A DNA stretch of 64,000 bases, taken from NCBI RefSeq assembly GCF_014697105.1, contig NZ_JACJRF010000021.1, positions 26,408-90,407 on the forward strand, read 5' to 3'. Positions 1 through 9,961 of this stretch are shown here, piece by piece. Below the pieces are notes generated by a model. The model saw nothing but the letters and a program-made list of their open reading frames with translations. It did no database searches and was not told the DNA's origin. Each line of letters begins with the position of its first letter. Position 1 is the stretch's first letter. This DNA is from Anabaena subtropica FACHB-260. Its GTDB lineage: Bacteria > Cyanobacteriota > Cyanobacteriia > Cyanobacteriales > Nostocaceae. The position numbers and the translations under genes are program-made.

Positions 1-239
1 CTGGTTACTCGAACCTTAGAAATAACCTTTAATCCTGTTCCAGAGAACTCCGTATCTGATTGCTCTAAAACAAATTCTTCGGGTGACAAATTATTAGTAT
101 TTTGAGAAGATATAAAACATACAGTTATATCATTACCTGCACTATCAACCCATAAAACTAAGCCAGGACGCAATTTTGTTCCAGTCAAATCTGTAAATGG
201 GAATGGAACTAAAACTACATCTCCCTTTTGTAGAGACAT
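1..239 (-). CDS. PemK/MazF-family toxin, partial (3' end outside window)
   Basis: The reading frame starts at an ATG on the minus strand (239-237) and runs off the left edge without a stop, giving about 79 residues. It begins MSLQKGDVVLVPFPFTDL, followed by TGTKLRPGLVL and then ISSQNT further on. This is the N-terminal signature of the PemK/MazF fold, whose members are ribosome-independent mRNA interferases. The ATG shares one base with the TAA stop of the upstream small gene, which implies translational coupling, the usual antitoxin-toxin order. The family call is firm. Activity, and whether the gene is intact, cannot be judged from the visible part. Confidence 0.85.
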   Translation of the reverse strand, partial: MSLQKGDVVLVPFPFTDLTGTKLRPGLVLWVDSAGNDITVCFISSQNTNNLSPEEFVLEQSDTEFSGTGLKVISKVRVT

Positions 240-445
240 TAGACAGTTTCCCCGTCTTCTAGAGTATATAAGTCTGGTTCATTATCTAAAAAGTCAAATA
301 CTTTACTTTTCTGTGCAACTTGCATAATCTCTGGTGTAGATGGATAAGAAGAATTAAAAAATAGTTTTTCTTCCAAAAGAAAGCGTTCTTCTTCAGATAA
401 AGAAAATATTACTTGAACGAGAGATTCAATAAGTTTAGTGTTCAT
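239..445 (-). CDS. Putative antitoxin of a MazEF/PemIK-type module
   Basis: This is a 68-residue acidic protein, beginning MNTKLIESLVQVIFSLSEEE, immediately upstream of the PemK/MazF-like toxin and overlapping it by one base. The helical, glutamate-rich N-terminal half and the acidic C-terminus (LYTLEDGETV) resemble short cyanobacterial antitoxins that pair with PemK-like toxins. By family knowledge such proteins bind and neutralise the toxin and often repress their own promoter. I see no recognisable DNA-binding motif, so the assignment rests mainly on size and gene order. Confidence 0.7.
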   Translation of the reverse strand: MNTKLIESLVQVIFSLSEEERFLLEEKLFFNSSYPSTPEIMQVAQKSKVFDFLDNEPDLYTLEDGETV

Positions 446-513
446 ACTTGCCAGTAGATCAATATTTTCATTGCTGATACTTGAAATTAGTTTTAAGATA
501 TAGCTTTTTGTAC

Positions 514-1101
514 TTATCTTTTGTGTTTAGAAAGAAAGCTCAAGAACTCTTCTACAACTACTTTTGGTTGGTGATAGCACTTTTCAGCAGGGTAATGTTC
601 AATACAGAGAATCCCTGATTTTTTAAACCAAGCATCTTTTTCCTTATCCTTCTCATACCTACCTTCATGGAAAGAAATCTCTAAAATTCCAAATGTTCCA
701 TCTAGACAAACTAGAAAGTCTACCTCTCGATGATCTTCATAAATATTACCTGTTTCATGTCTTACAGCTAAAGGTAGAGGAAAGAACAAAACACCTTTAG
801 CTTCTAATTCTTGTGCAATCCTAATTTCAGACTGTGATGCAAACTTTATTTCATTATAAACAATCGGCTCTCTACCTTTCCGAGCAAAAGCCTTCTCAGT
901 AACAAGCCCTTGATTTAAGTCTTTTGATTTAGCAATGAGAAATTTAATAGTTTTTTGCCAGTTTTCTTCTACTTGTAACAACTTTATTCGGTAATAAAGT
1001 GGAAAAGATTGCATATTATTCCAGATATGGCCACTAGCAATGAATAGAAAAGTATTTTTTAGGTAGCTTTGAATTTCTTCATTATTTAAGACTGTCAACA
1101 T
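514..1101 (-). CDS. Hypothetical protein with PD-(D/E)XK-like endonuclease signature
   Basis: A 195-residue protein if the ATG at 1101 is used; an upstream in-frame TTG at 1128 would add nine hydrophobic residues. Neither start has a clear ribosome-binding site. The C-terminal half carries a pattern reminiscent of PD-(D/E)XK nucleases: a glutamate in SEIRIAQELEAKG, then HREVDFLV, then GILEIS after a short turn. The catalytic lysine expected after the second acidic residue is not visible (EIS in place of ExK), so it may be inactive or a divergent subfamily. The gene lies just downstream of the toxin-antitoxin pair in a small accessory patch. The function is unknown. Confidence 0.6.
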   Translation of the reverse strand: MLTVLNNEEIQSYLKNTFLFIASGHIWNNMQSFPLYYRIKLLQVEENWQKTIKFLIAKSKDLNQGLVTEKAFARKGREPIVYNEIKFASQSEIRIAQELEAKGVLFFPLPLAVRHETGNIYEDHREVDFLVCLDGTFGILEISFHEGRYEKDKEKDAWFKKSGILCIEHYPAEKCYHQPKVVVEEFLSFLSKHKR

Positions 1102-1309
1102 CAAGTTAAACGGAAGGAATATAAGCAATCCTGAAATATAATTACGTGAATAGTATTCATCCCATTCATAGCCCTCTTATGTCAGACTGGGAAAACTCAA
1201 TCGCTGAAAGCCTTTCGGAGCTTTACTTTTCAGTTTTTAGCTACAAATTTTAGTTTCTATTAGAAAAGAAAAGCTCAAAGCTTGATTAGATAAAAGTTCC
1301 AGTGTTTCG

Positions 1310-1471
1310 CTACGATTGTTGTTTTCCGGAAGTGACAGAACAGGGATAGTCAAATGACAATTCAGCATCAATTATAATTGCTGCGCAGTCTTTTCGTTCA
1401 CTGTTAATTAAGAATTGAACCCAAGTTCTATGTAATTGTTCTATTAATTCTTTATCAGATAAATTTGGCAT
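1310..1471 (-). CDS. Small hypothetical protein
   Basis: A possible 53-residue protein starting at ATG 1471 (MPNLSDKELIEQLHRTWVQF). An AGGAG sits ten bases upstream of this ATG on the minus strand, which is why I prefer it to the TTG at 1537. No domain is recognised. It may be the remnant of a larger gene, because its C-terminus (SVTSGKQQS) looks unstructured. It lies between the PD-(D/E)XK-like gene and the psaB terminator. Confidence 0.35.
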   Translation of the reverse strand: MPNLSDKELIEQLHRTWVQFLINSERKDCAAIIIDAELSFDYPCSVTSGKQQS

Positions 1472-1550
1472 CAAATAATTACTCCTAAATATTTGAAATA
1501 CTTTGATAATTTTTAGTATATTTTTTAGCAGACTCAATTATGTATCAGTT

Positions 1551-1587
1551 AAAAAAATCCCCTGCCGCAAGGTGGGGGATTTTTTTA
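1551..1587 (-). terminator. Intrinsic terminator of psaAB
   Basis: Read on the minus strand, a hairpin with arms ATCCCC and GGGGAT, extended by a partly paired inner stem, is followed by a run of T. It lies about 25 bases beyond the psaB stop codon, as expected for the end of the psaA-psaB transcript. Confidence 0.8.
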
Positions 1588-1612
1588 CTTACCTACAAAA
1601 CTAGGAGCCAGA

Positions 1613-3844
1613 TTAACCGAACTTACCAGCAGTGGAGGCGATGAGGAAGGCTGCGTAGGTGAGGACATAGCCGACAGTGAAGTGGGCTAGACCAACCACA
1701 CGAGCTTGCACGATGGAGAGAGCAACGGGCTTGTCTTTCCAGCGAACGAGGTTAGCAATAGGAGTACGTTCGTGCGCCCAAACTAGGGTTTCGATCAACT
1801 CTTGCCAGTAACCTCTCCAGGAGATGAGGAACATGAAGCCAGTAGCCCAAACTAGGTGTCCGAAAAGGAACATCCAAGCCCAGACAGACAGGTTGTTCAC
1901 GCCGTAGGGATTGTAGCCGTTGATCAACTGAGCTGAGTTAGCCCAGAGGTAGTCACGGAACCAGCCCATCAAGTAGGTGGAATTTTCGTTGAACTGAGCA
2001 ACGTTACCTTGCCAAATACCTAAGTGTTTCCAGTGCCAGTAGAATGTTACCCAACCTACTGTATTTAACGCCCAGAACAAAGATAGGTAGAAGGAGTCCC
2101 AAGCGGAGATGTCGCAAGTACCGCCACGGCCTGGACCGTCGCAAGGGAAGGCGTAACCGAAGTCCTTTTTATCGGGCATCAGTTTGGAACCACGAGCATC
2201 CAAAGCACCTTTGACTAGGATGAGGGTGGTGGTGTGCAGACCTAAGGCGATCGCATGGTGTACCAAGAAGTCGCCAGGGCCGATTGTTAAGAACAAGGAG
2301 TTAGTACCAGAGTTAATGGCATCTAACCAGCCAGCCAACCAAACGTTACCGTAGTTTGGGTAGGCGGTGTAAGCAACGCTATCGGGGTTAGACAACAATG
2401 TGTCTAAGCCGTAGAGTACTTTACCGTGGGCAGCTTGAACGAACTGAGCGAATACTGGTTCGATCAAGATTTGCTTTTCAGGAGTACCGAAAGCAACTAC
2501 TACGTCATTGTGAACGTACAAGCCCAAGGTGTGGAAGCCCAAGAAGAGAGATACCCAGCTCAAGTGAGAGATAATCGCTTCTTTGTGCTGCAAAATCCGG
2601 TCGAGTACGTTGCCTTTGTTTTGTTCTGGGTCGTAGTCACGAACCCAGAAGATGCCTGCGTGAGCAAATGCACCAACCAACAAAAAGATGGCAATGTATT
2701 GGTGGTGGGTGTACAACGCTGCTTGTGTGGTGTAGTCCTTAGCAATGAATGCGTAAGGAGGCAGGGAGTACATATGTTGCGCTACCAGAGAGGTAACGGT
2801 TCCCAGAGCAGCCAGTGCCAAAGACAACTGGAAGTGTAGGGAGTTGTTGATGGTGTCGTAAAGACCTTGGTGAGGTAGGTTGAACTGACCTTCACTCTTG
2901 CTACCAGGTACTAAACCGGACTTGGAATTCAGCATTTCTTTGATGCTGTGACCAATGCCGAAGTTAGTGCGGTACATATGACCAGCAACGATGAACAACA
3001 CAGCGATCGCCAAGTGGTGATGAGCCATGTCGGTCAACCACAGGGATTCTGTCTGGGGATGGAAACCACCCAAGAAGGTCAGAATCGCTGTACCAGCGCC
3101 TTGAGAGGTGCTGAAAATATGTCCTGCTGTGTCAGGGTTTTCAGCGTAAACACCCCAGTTACCTGTGAAGAAGGGTGTCAAGCCTGCTGGGTGGGGTGCA
3201 GTGGTTAAGAAGTTATCCCAACCTACGTGCTGTCCACGAGATTCGGGGATAGCAACGTGAATCAAGTGACCAGCCCAAGCCAAAGAGCTAACACCAAACA
3301 AACCAGCTAGGTGGTGGTTTAGACGGGGTTCAGCGCTCTTGAACCAAGAGAGGCTAGGACGGAACTTGGGTTGTAAGTGCAACCAACCAGCAAACAGGAA
3401 CAATGCTGCCAACAGAAGCAAGAATACAGAACCTGTATATAGTTCGTTGTTGGTACGCATACCGATGGTGTACCACCAGTGGTAAACACCAGAGTAAGCA
3501 ATGTTTACTGGGCCGTTAGCGCCACCTTGGGTAAAAGCTTCAATTGCTGGTTTACCGAAGTGGGGATCCCAAATCGCGTGAGCAATTGGGCGGATGTGTA
3601 GAGGATCTTTAATCCACTGTTCAAAGTTACCTTGCCAGGCTACATGGAACAGGAGGCTGGAAGCCCATAAGAAGATGATTGCCAGATGACCGAAGTGAGT
3701 AGCGAAAATCTTTTGGTAAAGATTTTCTTCGGTCATGCCATCGTGGCTTTCAAAGTCGTTGCCCATCGCCATCGCATACCAGATGCGACGCGTAGTTGGG
3801 TCCTGTGCGAGATCCTGGCTAAATTTTGGAAATTTTGTTGCCAT
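1613..3844 (-). CDS. psaB: Photosystem I P700 chlorophyll a apoprotein A2
   Basis: A 743-residue multi-spanning thylakoid membrane protein, the normal length for PsaB. It forms the PSI core heterodimer with PsaA and binds P700, the antenna chlorophylls and, jointly with PsaA, the FX [4Fe-4S] cluster. The FX-binding loop is visible as [20 protein letters not shown], with its two cysteines. The N-terminus ([20 protein letters not shown]) and the histidine-rich transmembrane helices are typical. It lies 122 bases downstream of psaA on the same strand and is followed by a terminator, so it is the second gene of a psaAB operon. The identity is certain. Confidence 0.99.
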   Translation of the reverse strand: MATKFPKFSQDLAQDPTTRRIWYAMAMGNDFESHDGMTEENLYQKIFATHFGHLAIIFLWASSLLFHVAWQGNFEQWIKDPLHIRPIAHAIWDPHFGKPAIEAFTQGGANGPVNIAYSGVYHWWYTIGMRTNNELYTGSVFLLLLAALFLFAGWLHLQPKFRPSLSWFKSAEPRLNHHLAGLFGVSSLAWAGHLIHVAIPESRGQHVGWDNFLTTAPHPAGLTPFFTGNWGVYAENPDTAGHIFSTSQGAGTAILTFLGGFHPQTESLWLTDMAHHHLAIAVLFIVAGHMYRTNFGIGHSIKEMLNSKSGLVPGSKSEGQFNLPHQGLYDTINNSLHFQLSLALAALGTVTSLVAQHMYSLPPYAFIAKDYTTQAALYTHHQYIAIFLLVGAFAHAGIFWVRDYDPEQNKGNVLDRILQHKEAIISHLSWVSLFLGFHTLGLYVHNDVVVAFGTPEKQILIEPVFAQFVQAAHGKVLYGLDTLLSNPDSVAYTAYPNYGNVWLAGWLDAINSGTNSLFLTIGPGDFLVHHAIALGLHTTTLILVKGALDARGSKLMPDKKDFGYAFPCDGPGRGGTCDISAWDSFYLSLFWALNTVGWVTFYWHWKHLGIWQGNVAQFNENSTYLMGWFRDYLWANSAQLINGYNPYGVNNLSVWAWMFLFGHLVWATGFMFLISWRGYWQELIETLVWAHERTPIANLVRWKDKPVALSIVQARVVGLAHFTVGYVLTYAAFLIASTAGKFG

Positions 3845-3966
3845 TGATATTTCCTCTGACCTTTAGCCATCAGGTTTCAGATTCCAGAGTTCTGAGTTTT
3901 GAGTCCCAAATATTGTTATTAAGCAACACTTGGCACTCACTACTCAGCACTCTATGTAACTAATTG

Positions 3967-6225
3967 CTAGCCTACTGAAAGTATGTGTGCGTGGAAGAAT
4001 GCCCAGGTTGTAGCAATTCCTCCTAAGAGGTAGTGAGCCACACCAACAGCACGACCTTGAGTGATACTCAGAGCGCGGGGTTGGATTGCAGGAGCTACCT
4101 TCAGTTTATTATGCGCCCACACAATGGACTCAATTAATTCTTGCCAGTAGCCACGACCACTGAACAGGAACATTAAGCTGAATGCCCATACAAAGTGAGC
4201 GCCCAAGAACATTAGTCCATAAGCGGACAACGCACTTCCGTAGGAGTTGATTACTTGAGAAGCTTGCGCCCACAAGAAATCACGCAACCAGCCGTTGATT
4301 GTGATGGCACTTTGGGCAAAGTTACCACCAGTGATGTGAGACACATTACCTGCTGCGTCTACTGTTCCCCATACATCAGACTGCATCTTCCAGCTGAAGT
4401 GGAAAATTACAATTGATAGGGAGTTGTACATCCAGAATAGTCCGAGGAATACGTGATCCCAACCGGACACTTGACACGTGCCACCACGACCAGGACCGTC
4501 GCAAGGGAAGCGGAAGCCCAAGTTTGCTTTGTCTGGAATCAGACGAGAGCTGCGAGCAAACAGTACACCTTTCAACAGAATCAGTACTGTTACGTGAATG
4601 GTGAAGGCGTGGATATGGTGAATCAAGAAGTCGGCTGTACCTAATGCAATAGGCATCATTGCGACTTTGCCACCTACAGCCAATACACCGCCGCCAAAGG
4701 CGTAGCTAACAGGTTCTAAAGCGTTAGGTGCAGTGCCACCAGGAGCTAGGGTATGCAGGTTCTGCACCCACTGAGCAAATACTGGCTGCAACTGAATTGC
4801 TGTGTCTGAGAACATATCTTGGGGACGACCCAAGGCTCTCATGGTGTCATTGTGGATGTACAAACCAAAGCTGTGGAAGCCAAGGAAAATAGACACCCAG
4901 TTCAGGTGGGAAATAATAGCATCCCGGTGACGAATCACCCGATCCAAGACGTTGTTTTGATTCACAACTGGATCGTAATCCCGCACCATAAATATTGCTG
5001 CGTGAGCAGCTCCACCGACGATTAAGAATCCGCCGATCCAAATGTGGTGGGTGAATATACACAACTGAGTTGCATAGTCAGTTGCTAAGTATGGGTAGGG
5101 AGGCATCGCGTACATATGGTGCGCGATGATGATGGTCAAGGAACCCAAGAAGGCAAGGTTAGTTGCCAATTGAGCGTGCCAAGATGTGGTCAAGTTTTCG
5201 TAGAGTCCTTTATGACCTTCACCTGTGAAGGGGCCTTTGTGGTTCTCTAGAATTTCTTTGATGCTGTGACCGATACCCCAGTTGGTGCGGTATTGGTGTC
5301 CGGCAATAATGAACAATACAGCGATCGCCAAATGGTGGTGAGCAATATCAGTCATCCACAAGCCGCCGGTTACTGGGTTTAAACCACCCTTGAAGGTCAA
5401 GAAGTCAGCGTACTGACCCCAGTTCAAAGTGAAGAAAGGTGTTAAACCACTAGCAAAGCCGGGGAATAGGTCGATCAACAGGTCTTTGTTCAGGATGAAC
5501 TCATGAGGTAAGGGGATATCTTTTACAGCCACCCCTGCATCCATAAGCTTGTTGATTGGCGCTGAGACGTGGATCAAGTGTCCAGTCCATCCCAAGGAAC
5601 CGCAACCTAGCAAGACTGCCAAGTGGTGGTTCAGCATTGACTCCACATTCTGGAACCATTCCAGTTTGGGAGCGCGCTTGTGGTAGTGGAACCAACCAGC
5701 AAACAAGAACAAGCCTGCTAATACCAAGCCGCCAATGGCTGTTACGTAGAGCTGGAAGGAGTTGGTGATACCCCAGCCACGCCATACTTGGAACAAGCCT
5801 GAGGTGATTTGAATACCGTGGAATCCACCACCAACATCACCATTCAAGATGTCTTGTCCCACAATGGGCCAAACGACTTGAGCACTGGGTCTCACGTTCA
5901 ACGGGTCGCTTAACCAGGCTTCGTAGTTAGAGAACTTCGCGCCGTGGAAAATCATCCCGCTCAACCAAATTGTCACAACCGCCAGGTGGCCGAAGTGAGC
6001 CGCAAATATTTTGCGGGAGATGTCTTCTAAATCGCTTGTATGTGTATCAAAATCGTGGGCGAGGGCGTGGAGATTCCAAATCCATGTGGTGGTTTTGGGA
6101 CCTCTAGCTAGAGTTCTGTCGAAGTGTCCTGGCTGGGCCCATTTTTCAAATGAGGTAGGAACCGGGTCTTTATCAACGATTACTCTGGCTTTCTTCTCCT
6201 CTCGCTCCGGAGGACTAATTGTCAT
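3967..6225 (-). CDS. psaA: Photosystem I P700 chlorophyll a apoprotein A1
   Basis: A 752-residue PSI core subunit. I chose the ATG at 6225 ([20 protein letters not shown]) because a strong GAGGAGG ribosome-binding site precedes it and it gives the standard PsaA N-terminus; the frame is open for 15 more codons upstream. The FX ligand loop [20 protein letters not shown] is present. About eleven transmembrane helices with many chlorophyll-liganding histidines can be followed. PsaA pairs with PsaB in the thylakoid membrane to drive plastocyanin- or cytochrome c6-dependent reduction of ferredoxin. It is the first gene of the psaAB operon. Confidence 0.99.
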   Translation of the reverse strand: MTISPPEREEKKARVIVDKDPVPTSFEKWAQPGHFDRTLARGPKTTTWIWNLHALAHDFDTHTSDLEDISRKIFAAHFGHLAVVTIWLSGMIFHGAKFSNYEAWLSDPLNVRPSAQVVWPIVGQDILNGDVGGGFHGIQITSGLFQVWRGWGITNSFQLYVTAIGGLVLAGLFLFAGWFHYHKRAPKLEWFQNVESMLNHHLAVLLGCGSLGWTGHLIHVSAPINKLMDAGVAVKDIPLPHEFILNKDLLIDLFPGFASGLTPFFTLNWGQYADFLTFKGGLNPVTGGLWMTDIAHHHLAIAVLFIIAGHQYRTNWGIGHSIKEILENHKGPFTGEGHKGLYENLTTSWHAQLATNLAFLGSLTIIIAHHMYAMPPYPYLATDYATQLCIFTHHIWIGGFLIVGGAAHAAIFMVRDYDPVVNQNNVLDRVIRHRDAIISHLNWVSIFLGFHSFGLYIHNDTMRALGRPQDMFSDTAIQLQPVFAQWVQNLHTLAPGGTAPNALEPVSYAFGGGVLAVGGKVAMMPIALGTADFLIHHIHAFTIHVTVLILLKGVLFARSSRLIPDKANLGFRFPCDGPGRGGTCQVSGWDHVFLGLFWMYNSLSIVIFHFSWKMQSDVWGTVDAAGNVSHITGGNFAQSAITINGWLRDFLWAQASQVINSYGSALSAYGLMFLGAHFVWAFSLMFLFSGRGYWQELIESIVWAHNKLKVAPAIQPRALSITQGRAVGVAHYLLGGIATTWAFFHAHILSVG

Positions 6226-6853
6226 TCGACCTCCTCTGGTGATAAGGAATGAGGAATCATGAAACCACAAAGTGATCTTTAGTCGCCTTCTCCAGAATGT
6301 GGCTGGAGGAGCGATGAAGAAGCTATGTGGAAATTTGTTTCTGTTGAATTATAAAGTCTTAACTTGTACTTTGTTGGAGACATTTTAACAATAATTCAAA
6401 ATAGCCAGAATATTTGTCTAATCTGCCTTTGCAGTGCAAACTTTTTAGCCAAAAGTCAATACTTTCTCTATTTAATTTACAAAGGATAACAATTCGTAAA
6501 ACTTATGTCTTCTTATACCAGAAAAGGCACAAATTTGCTGAGTTCGTTTTTGCTATTTTTGTTTTCAAATAGTCTTTAATATTACCATCGGCAATTACTA
6601 CAAATTGTAAAAAAAAAACTAATTTTTCATTTTTTATAAAAACTCATGCTATGTGATCAAGATTTCACCTTAAGTCCATAGTGTGCGATCGCTCATTTCA
6701 GTCACAATAATTCAGGACTTACGTAACGAGACTCTTCGTTATGGGAATGTGTCAGAGTTTTTCACACTTATACTCTTAGCACCTCATCCCTAAACACTTA
6801 TTGTCTCGTTGTCCTGGGTAAATTCAGAAATTATTCATAACTGGGTATAAAGC
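6226..6853. other. Long psaA upstream / intergenic region
   Basis: This 628-base AT-rich stretch separates the divergently oriented psaA and the lipoprotein gene and must hold both promoters. Multiple promoters and long leaders are usual for cyanobacterial psaA. I see no coding potential. One HLR1-like motif is listed separately. A repeat-like segment containing GTAACGAGACTCTTCGTTA lies near 6720-6742. Confidence 0.6.
6485..6500 (-). promoter_or_regulatory. HLR1-like (RpaB) element candidate upstream of psaA
   Basis: Read on the minus strand this is TTTACGAATTGTTATC. The HLR1 consensus is two (G/T)TTACA repeats separated by four bases. The first half matches 5 of 6 and the second 4 of 6 positions. 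It lies about 260 bases upstream of the psaA start. HLR1 sites bind the response regulator RpaB and control PSI genes in response to high light. The match is imperfect, so this is tentative. Confidence 0.25.
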
Positions 6854-8272
6854 ATGAATCCTTGGCACAAAAAGCCTTTGGGGAAGCTTCTCCCTAGAAG
6901 TTTTGCTATTTTTAGGTGGCTGATCACATTAGTGTTAGTCTTGGGCTTGGCTAGTTGTGGCGAAAAAGCTGTAAGCCAACAAGTATCTGTTACTTCTACA
7001 GACAAACCTCAGCAGATTTCTCAGCAATTTTCCGAAGTTTCGCCACCGACAGTCATTCAAGAACTACGCTCAAGTTTAGAAATATATCAACCACAGGTTA
7101 CTATAGTTACGCCTAAAGCTGATGAAATTATCAGTGACAACACTGTTTCAGTCAGGTTTCAAGTTAAAGACTTAGCAATTTTTAAGCACCCACAATGGGA
7201 ATTAGGCCCCCATCTTCACGTAATTCTTGACAACCAACCTTATATACCTGTTTACGATCTGAGTCAGCCTCTAGTGCTATCTGATTTATCCCCTGGGACT
7301 CATACTCTGCGAGTCTTTGCTTCCCGCCCTTGGCATGAAAGCTTTAAAAATGAGGGTGCTTACGCCCAGACAACATTTCACGTTTTCACTGAAAGCGACG
7401 ATAACAATCCAGATTCCAGCCTACCTCTGTTGACCTACAGTCGTCCTCAAGGTAGCTACGGGGCAGAACCAATCTTGTTAGATTTTTACCTGACTAACGC
7501 CCCATTACATCTAGTTGCTAAAGATCAGCCCAATGATCAGTTTAGTGATTGGCGTATTCGCTGCACGATAAATGGTGAAAGTTTTGTACTTGATCGCTGG
7601 CAAGCAGTTTACCTCAAAGGCTTTAAATCTGGGAAGAATTGGGTAAAGCTTGAATTCCTTGATAATCAAGGTAATCCAGTCAAAAATGCCTTTAACACCA
7701 CAGTCAGACTCTTTAATTATCAACCCAACGGTAAAGATACTCTTTCTAAAATTGTCAGAGGAGAATTGAAAGCCGAAGAGGTACGTGGCATTGTAGATCA
7801 GACTTATATGGCTAAACCACCAGTTTTAGAACCAATACCTACACCTGTAATAACTCCTAGCCCAGAACCACAACCCGAAGAAGAAAAATCAGCGTTACCT
7901 GAAGTTACACAACCACAGGTAGAAGCCACACCTACGCCCGAAGCGACTGAAATCCCACAACCAGAGGTGAAAGTTACCCCAACAGTACCACCAGAAGCCA
8001 CACCTACTCCCCAAGCGACTGAAACCCCACAACCAGAGGTGAAAGTTACCCCAACAGTACCACCAGAAGCCACACCTACTCCCCAGGCTACTGAAACCTC
8101 TCAACCAGAGGTGAAAGTTACCCCAACAGTACAACCAGAAGACACACCTACGCCCCAGGCTACTGAAACACCTGTGGTAACTGAACGTAGAAAAACCAAC
8201 TTAGGGGATTACTTCAAACGTCGTCCACGTCCTACAGCAAAACCCACCGTTACGGAACAGCTAACAGAATAA
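6854..8272 (+). CDS. Lipoprotein with Pro/Thr-rich C-terminal tandem repeats
   Basis: A 472-residue protein with a lipoprotein signal: positive N-terminus, hydrophobic segment and lipobox LASC near residue 35. The middle part (roughly residues 80-300) is a beta-rich soluble region containing HLHVILDNQPYIPVYDLS and SPGTHTLRVFASRPWHES, which suggests an immunoglobulin-like or similar fold. From about residue 325 it becomes Pro/Thr/Glu-rich, with about three copies of a 24-residue unit of the type PEATPTPQATETPQPEVKV, encoded by near-identical 72-base DNA repeats. It ends in a basic tail. It is probably anchored in a membrane and extends into the periplasm. The function is unknown. Confidence 0.85.
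   Translation: MNPWHKKPLGKLLPRSFAIFRWLITLVLVLGLASCGEKAVSQQVSVTSTDKPQQISQQFSEVSPPTVIQELRSSLEIYQPQVTIVTPKADEIISDNTVSVRFQVKDLAIFKHPQWELGPHLHVILDNQPYIPVYDLSQPLVLSDLSPGTHTLRVFASRPWHESFKNEGAYAQTTFHVFTESDDNNPDSSLPLLTYSRPQGSYGAEPILLDFYLTNAPLHLVAKDQPNDQFSDWRIRCTINGESFVLDRWQAVYLKGFKSGKNWVKLEFLDNQGNPVKNAFNTTVRLFNYQPNGKDTLSKIVRGELKAEEVRGIVDQTYMAKPPVLEPIPTPVITPSPEPQPEEEKSALPEVTQPQVEATPTPEATEIPQPEVKVTPTVPPEATPTPQATETPQPEVKVTPTVPPEATPTPQATETSQPEVKVTPTVQPEDTPTPQATETPVVTERRKTNLGDYFKRRPRPTAKPTVTEQLTE
7912..8170 (+). repeat. 72-bp in-frame tandem repeats in lipoprotein gene
   Basis: About three consecutive, nearly identical 72-base units encode the Pro/Thr-rich repeats (VTPTVPPEATPTPQATETPQ). The copies differ by only a few substitutions, so they look like recent duplications and copy number probably varies between strains. 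Confidence 0.85.
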
Positions 8273-8288
8273 ACTAATTCCTTTTGTG

Positions 8289-8322
8289 CCTCTGTGGTGA
8301 AAATATTTTCAAACCACAGAGA
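8289..8322. repeat. Inverted repeat (CTCTGTGGT / ACCACAGAG)
   Basis: A nine-base perfect inverted repeat lies between the converging ends of the lipoprotein and glutaminase genes and can form a hairpin in both transcripts. A related CACAGAGG motif recurs near 37273, so this is probably a dispersed repeat that may act as a bidirectional terminator. Confidence 0.5.
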
Positions 8323-8332
8323 CACAGAGAAA

Positions 8333-9247
8333 TTAATTAAACATACTCAATTTCAAATTTTGCGTTAAAACCTCAACAAAGGCGATCGCTCCCACAGGGT
8401 TACCTATACTATCTAAGGCGGGACTATAAGCGGCGATCGCTCCTTCTCCTGGTACTATGGCCAGTAAACCCCCACCAATGCCAGATTTCATTGGTAAACC
8501 AATTTTGAGGGCATACTCAGCAGAAGCTTGATATAAACCACAGGTCAACATGACGGAGTTTACAATCTGCTGATGCTGTGGTGATAATCGAGCGCTTTCT
8601 AAAGCCAAGAGTTTTCCCAGTAAAGCTAAGTCCTCAACTGTCCCAGACAAACAGCATATTTGCTCGTAAGTGTCAAGTGCCAGATCAATATTTTCTAAAT
8701 GACCTTTTTCGGAGAGATAATTTGCGATCGCCTGATTAGCCGGAGAGCGAGATAATCTTACAGAAGCCAGCATAAATTCATCTAACTGAATTTGACAGCC
8801 AGCTAATTGGTTGAGCCATTGACATAAAGAGTGAGTGCGATTACTTGCATCATTTCCTGGTAACTTATCAGCGAGAGTAATTGCCCCACTATTTATCATC
8901 GGGTTCCGTGGTTGTCCACCGTCGGACACTAATTGTTCTAAAGAATTAAATGGTGCATCCGATGGTTCCATCCCCACCCAGTTTAAAACCTGTTGCGCAC
9001 CTAGATGTTCTAATAGATACAGCAGGCTCAATGGCTTAATCACACTCATCAGTGGAAACACACAAGACGTATCTCCTCCACTGTAGAATTTACCGGATTG
9101 ACAGCAGATATAGACTGCAAACCAACCAGCATCAGCTACAGCTAACCTGGGAATACGTTCAGCCACTCGTCCCCGATTTGTCTGCGTCTTTGCTAGTTTT
9201 ATCCAGTTAGACAAATCTACCGTGTCTAGTCTGTCAAATCTCACCAC
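8333..9247 (-). CDS. glsA: Glutaminase
   Basis: A 304-residue serine-dependent glutaminase (L-glutamine to L-glutamate plus ammonia), of normal length for the bacterial GlsA family with its beta-lactamase-like fold. The catalytic Ser-x-x-Lys is at S68-K71 in FPLMSVIKPLSL. NPMINSGAI, shared by all members, follows at about residue 115, and the C-terminal KSGIGGGLLAIVPG matches the family. It is convergent with the lipoprotein gene and divergent from psaK, so it is probably transcribed alone. Confidence 0.93.
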   Translation of the reverse strand: MVRFDRLDTVDLSNWIKLAKTQTNRGRVAERIPRLAVADAGWFAVYICCQSGKFYSGGDTSCVFPLMSVIKPLSLLYLLEHLGAQQVLNWVGMEPSDAPFNSLEQLVSDGGQPRNPMINSGAITLADKLPGNDASNRTHSLCQWLNQLAGCQIQLDEFMLASVRLSRSPANQAIANYLSEKGHLENIDLALDTYEQICCLSGTVEDLALLGKLLALESARLSPQHQQIVNSVMLTCGLYQASAEYALKIGLPMKSGIGGGLLAIVPGEGAIAAYSPALDSIGNPVGAIAFVEVLTQNLKLSMFN

Positions 9248-9484
9248 AATAGATACGAACCCTTCCTGTAAGTGCGCTTTCCTTGGAGACTCACGTTAAA
9301 GTTTTATTATCCATATTTTGCCAAATTCTTTTTCTTTAGCAACTAGTAAAAATAAAATAGTTACTTTATTAAGGAATAAAAACTAATATTAAATATTAAT
9401 TCAAAATCGAGATTTTTCTTGAATTCAGTTGAGGAATTTGCAGATTATATTGTCAATCATTAATAAATTTCAGGAGCTAATCAG

Positions 9485-9745
9485 GTGTTAACTTCAACCT
9501 TACTCGCTGCTGCAACCACACCCCTGGAATGGAGTCCCACAGTCGGGATTATTATCATCATTGCCAATATCATCGCCATTGCTTTTGGCAAGCTGACCAT
9601 CAATTATCCTAGTTCAGAACCAGCTTTACCTTCAGCCAATTTCTTTGGTGGTTTTGGTGTACCTGCGTTACTAGCAACTACCGCTTTTGGCCATATTCTA
9701 GGAGCAGGTATTGTTTTAGGATTGCATAACTTAGGCAGAATCTAA
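9485..9745 (+). CDS. psaK: Photosystem I reaction center subunit PsaK
   Basis: An 86-residue protein with two membrane segments (VGIIIIIANIIAIAFGK and LATTAFGHILGAGIVLGLHN) joined by a cytosolic loop, the PsaK plan. PsaK lies at the edge of the PSI complex, binds antenna chlorophyll and is a docking site for antenna proteins. The start codon is GTG at 9485, with AGGAG nine bases upstream. A terminator follows at about 9890. It lies near psaAB but on the opposite strand. Confidence 0.95.
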   Translation: MLTSTLLAAATTPLEWSPTVGIIIIIANIIAIAFGKLTINYPSSEPALPSANFFGGFGVPALLATTAFGHILGAGIVLGLHNLGRI

Positions 9746-9887
9746 ATAGAAAAAGCAAAAAGTCAACACAGAAAATTACTTATACTGTGGGCTATTTGCT
9801 GATTCTACATAGTATGTATCCTCATCCCATGCTGTAATAGATTATTACCGAAGTTAATCTTCAGTTGATTTTTGTTGTGTCTGTATG

Positions 9888-9919
9888 AACCAGAGAAATT
9901 ACTCTCTGGTTTTTTCTTA
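9888..9919 (+). terminator. Intrinsic terminator of psaK
   Basis: The inverted repeat ACCAGAG ... CTCTGGT is followed by TTTTTTCTT. It lies about 145 bases beyond the psaK stop on the same strand. Confidence 0.8.
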
Positions 9920-9961
9920 TAAACGTAACTTGCTAGCACCACAAGGCGTAATACTTAATTA

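Noticed and set aside
2426..2839. 137-codon plus-strand ORF opposite psaB
   Set aside because: It lies wholly antisense to a certain psaB, and its protein is low in hydrophobic pattern and unlike any family; it is a consequence of the codon use of psaB.
7804..8134. Two overlapping minus-strand ORFs over the lipoprotein repeats
   Set aside because: Their Gly/Val- and Trp/Gly-rich repeats simply mirror the 72-base tandem repeats of the real gene on the other strand.
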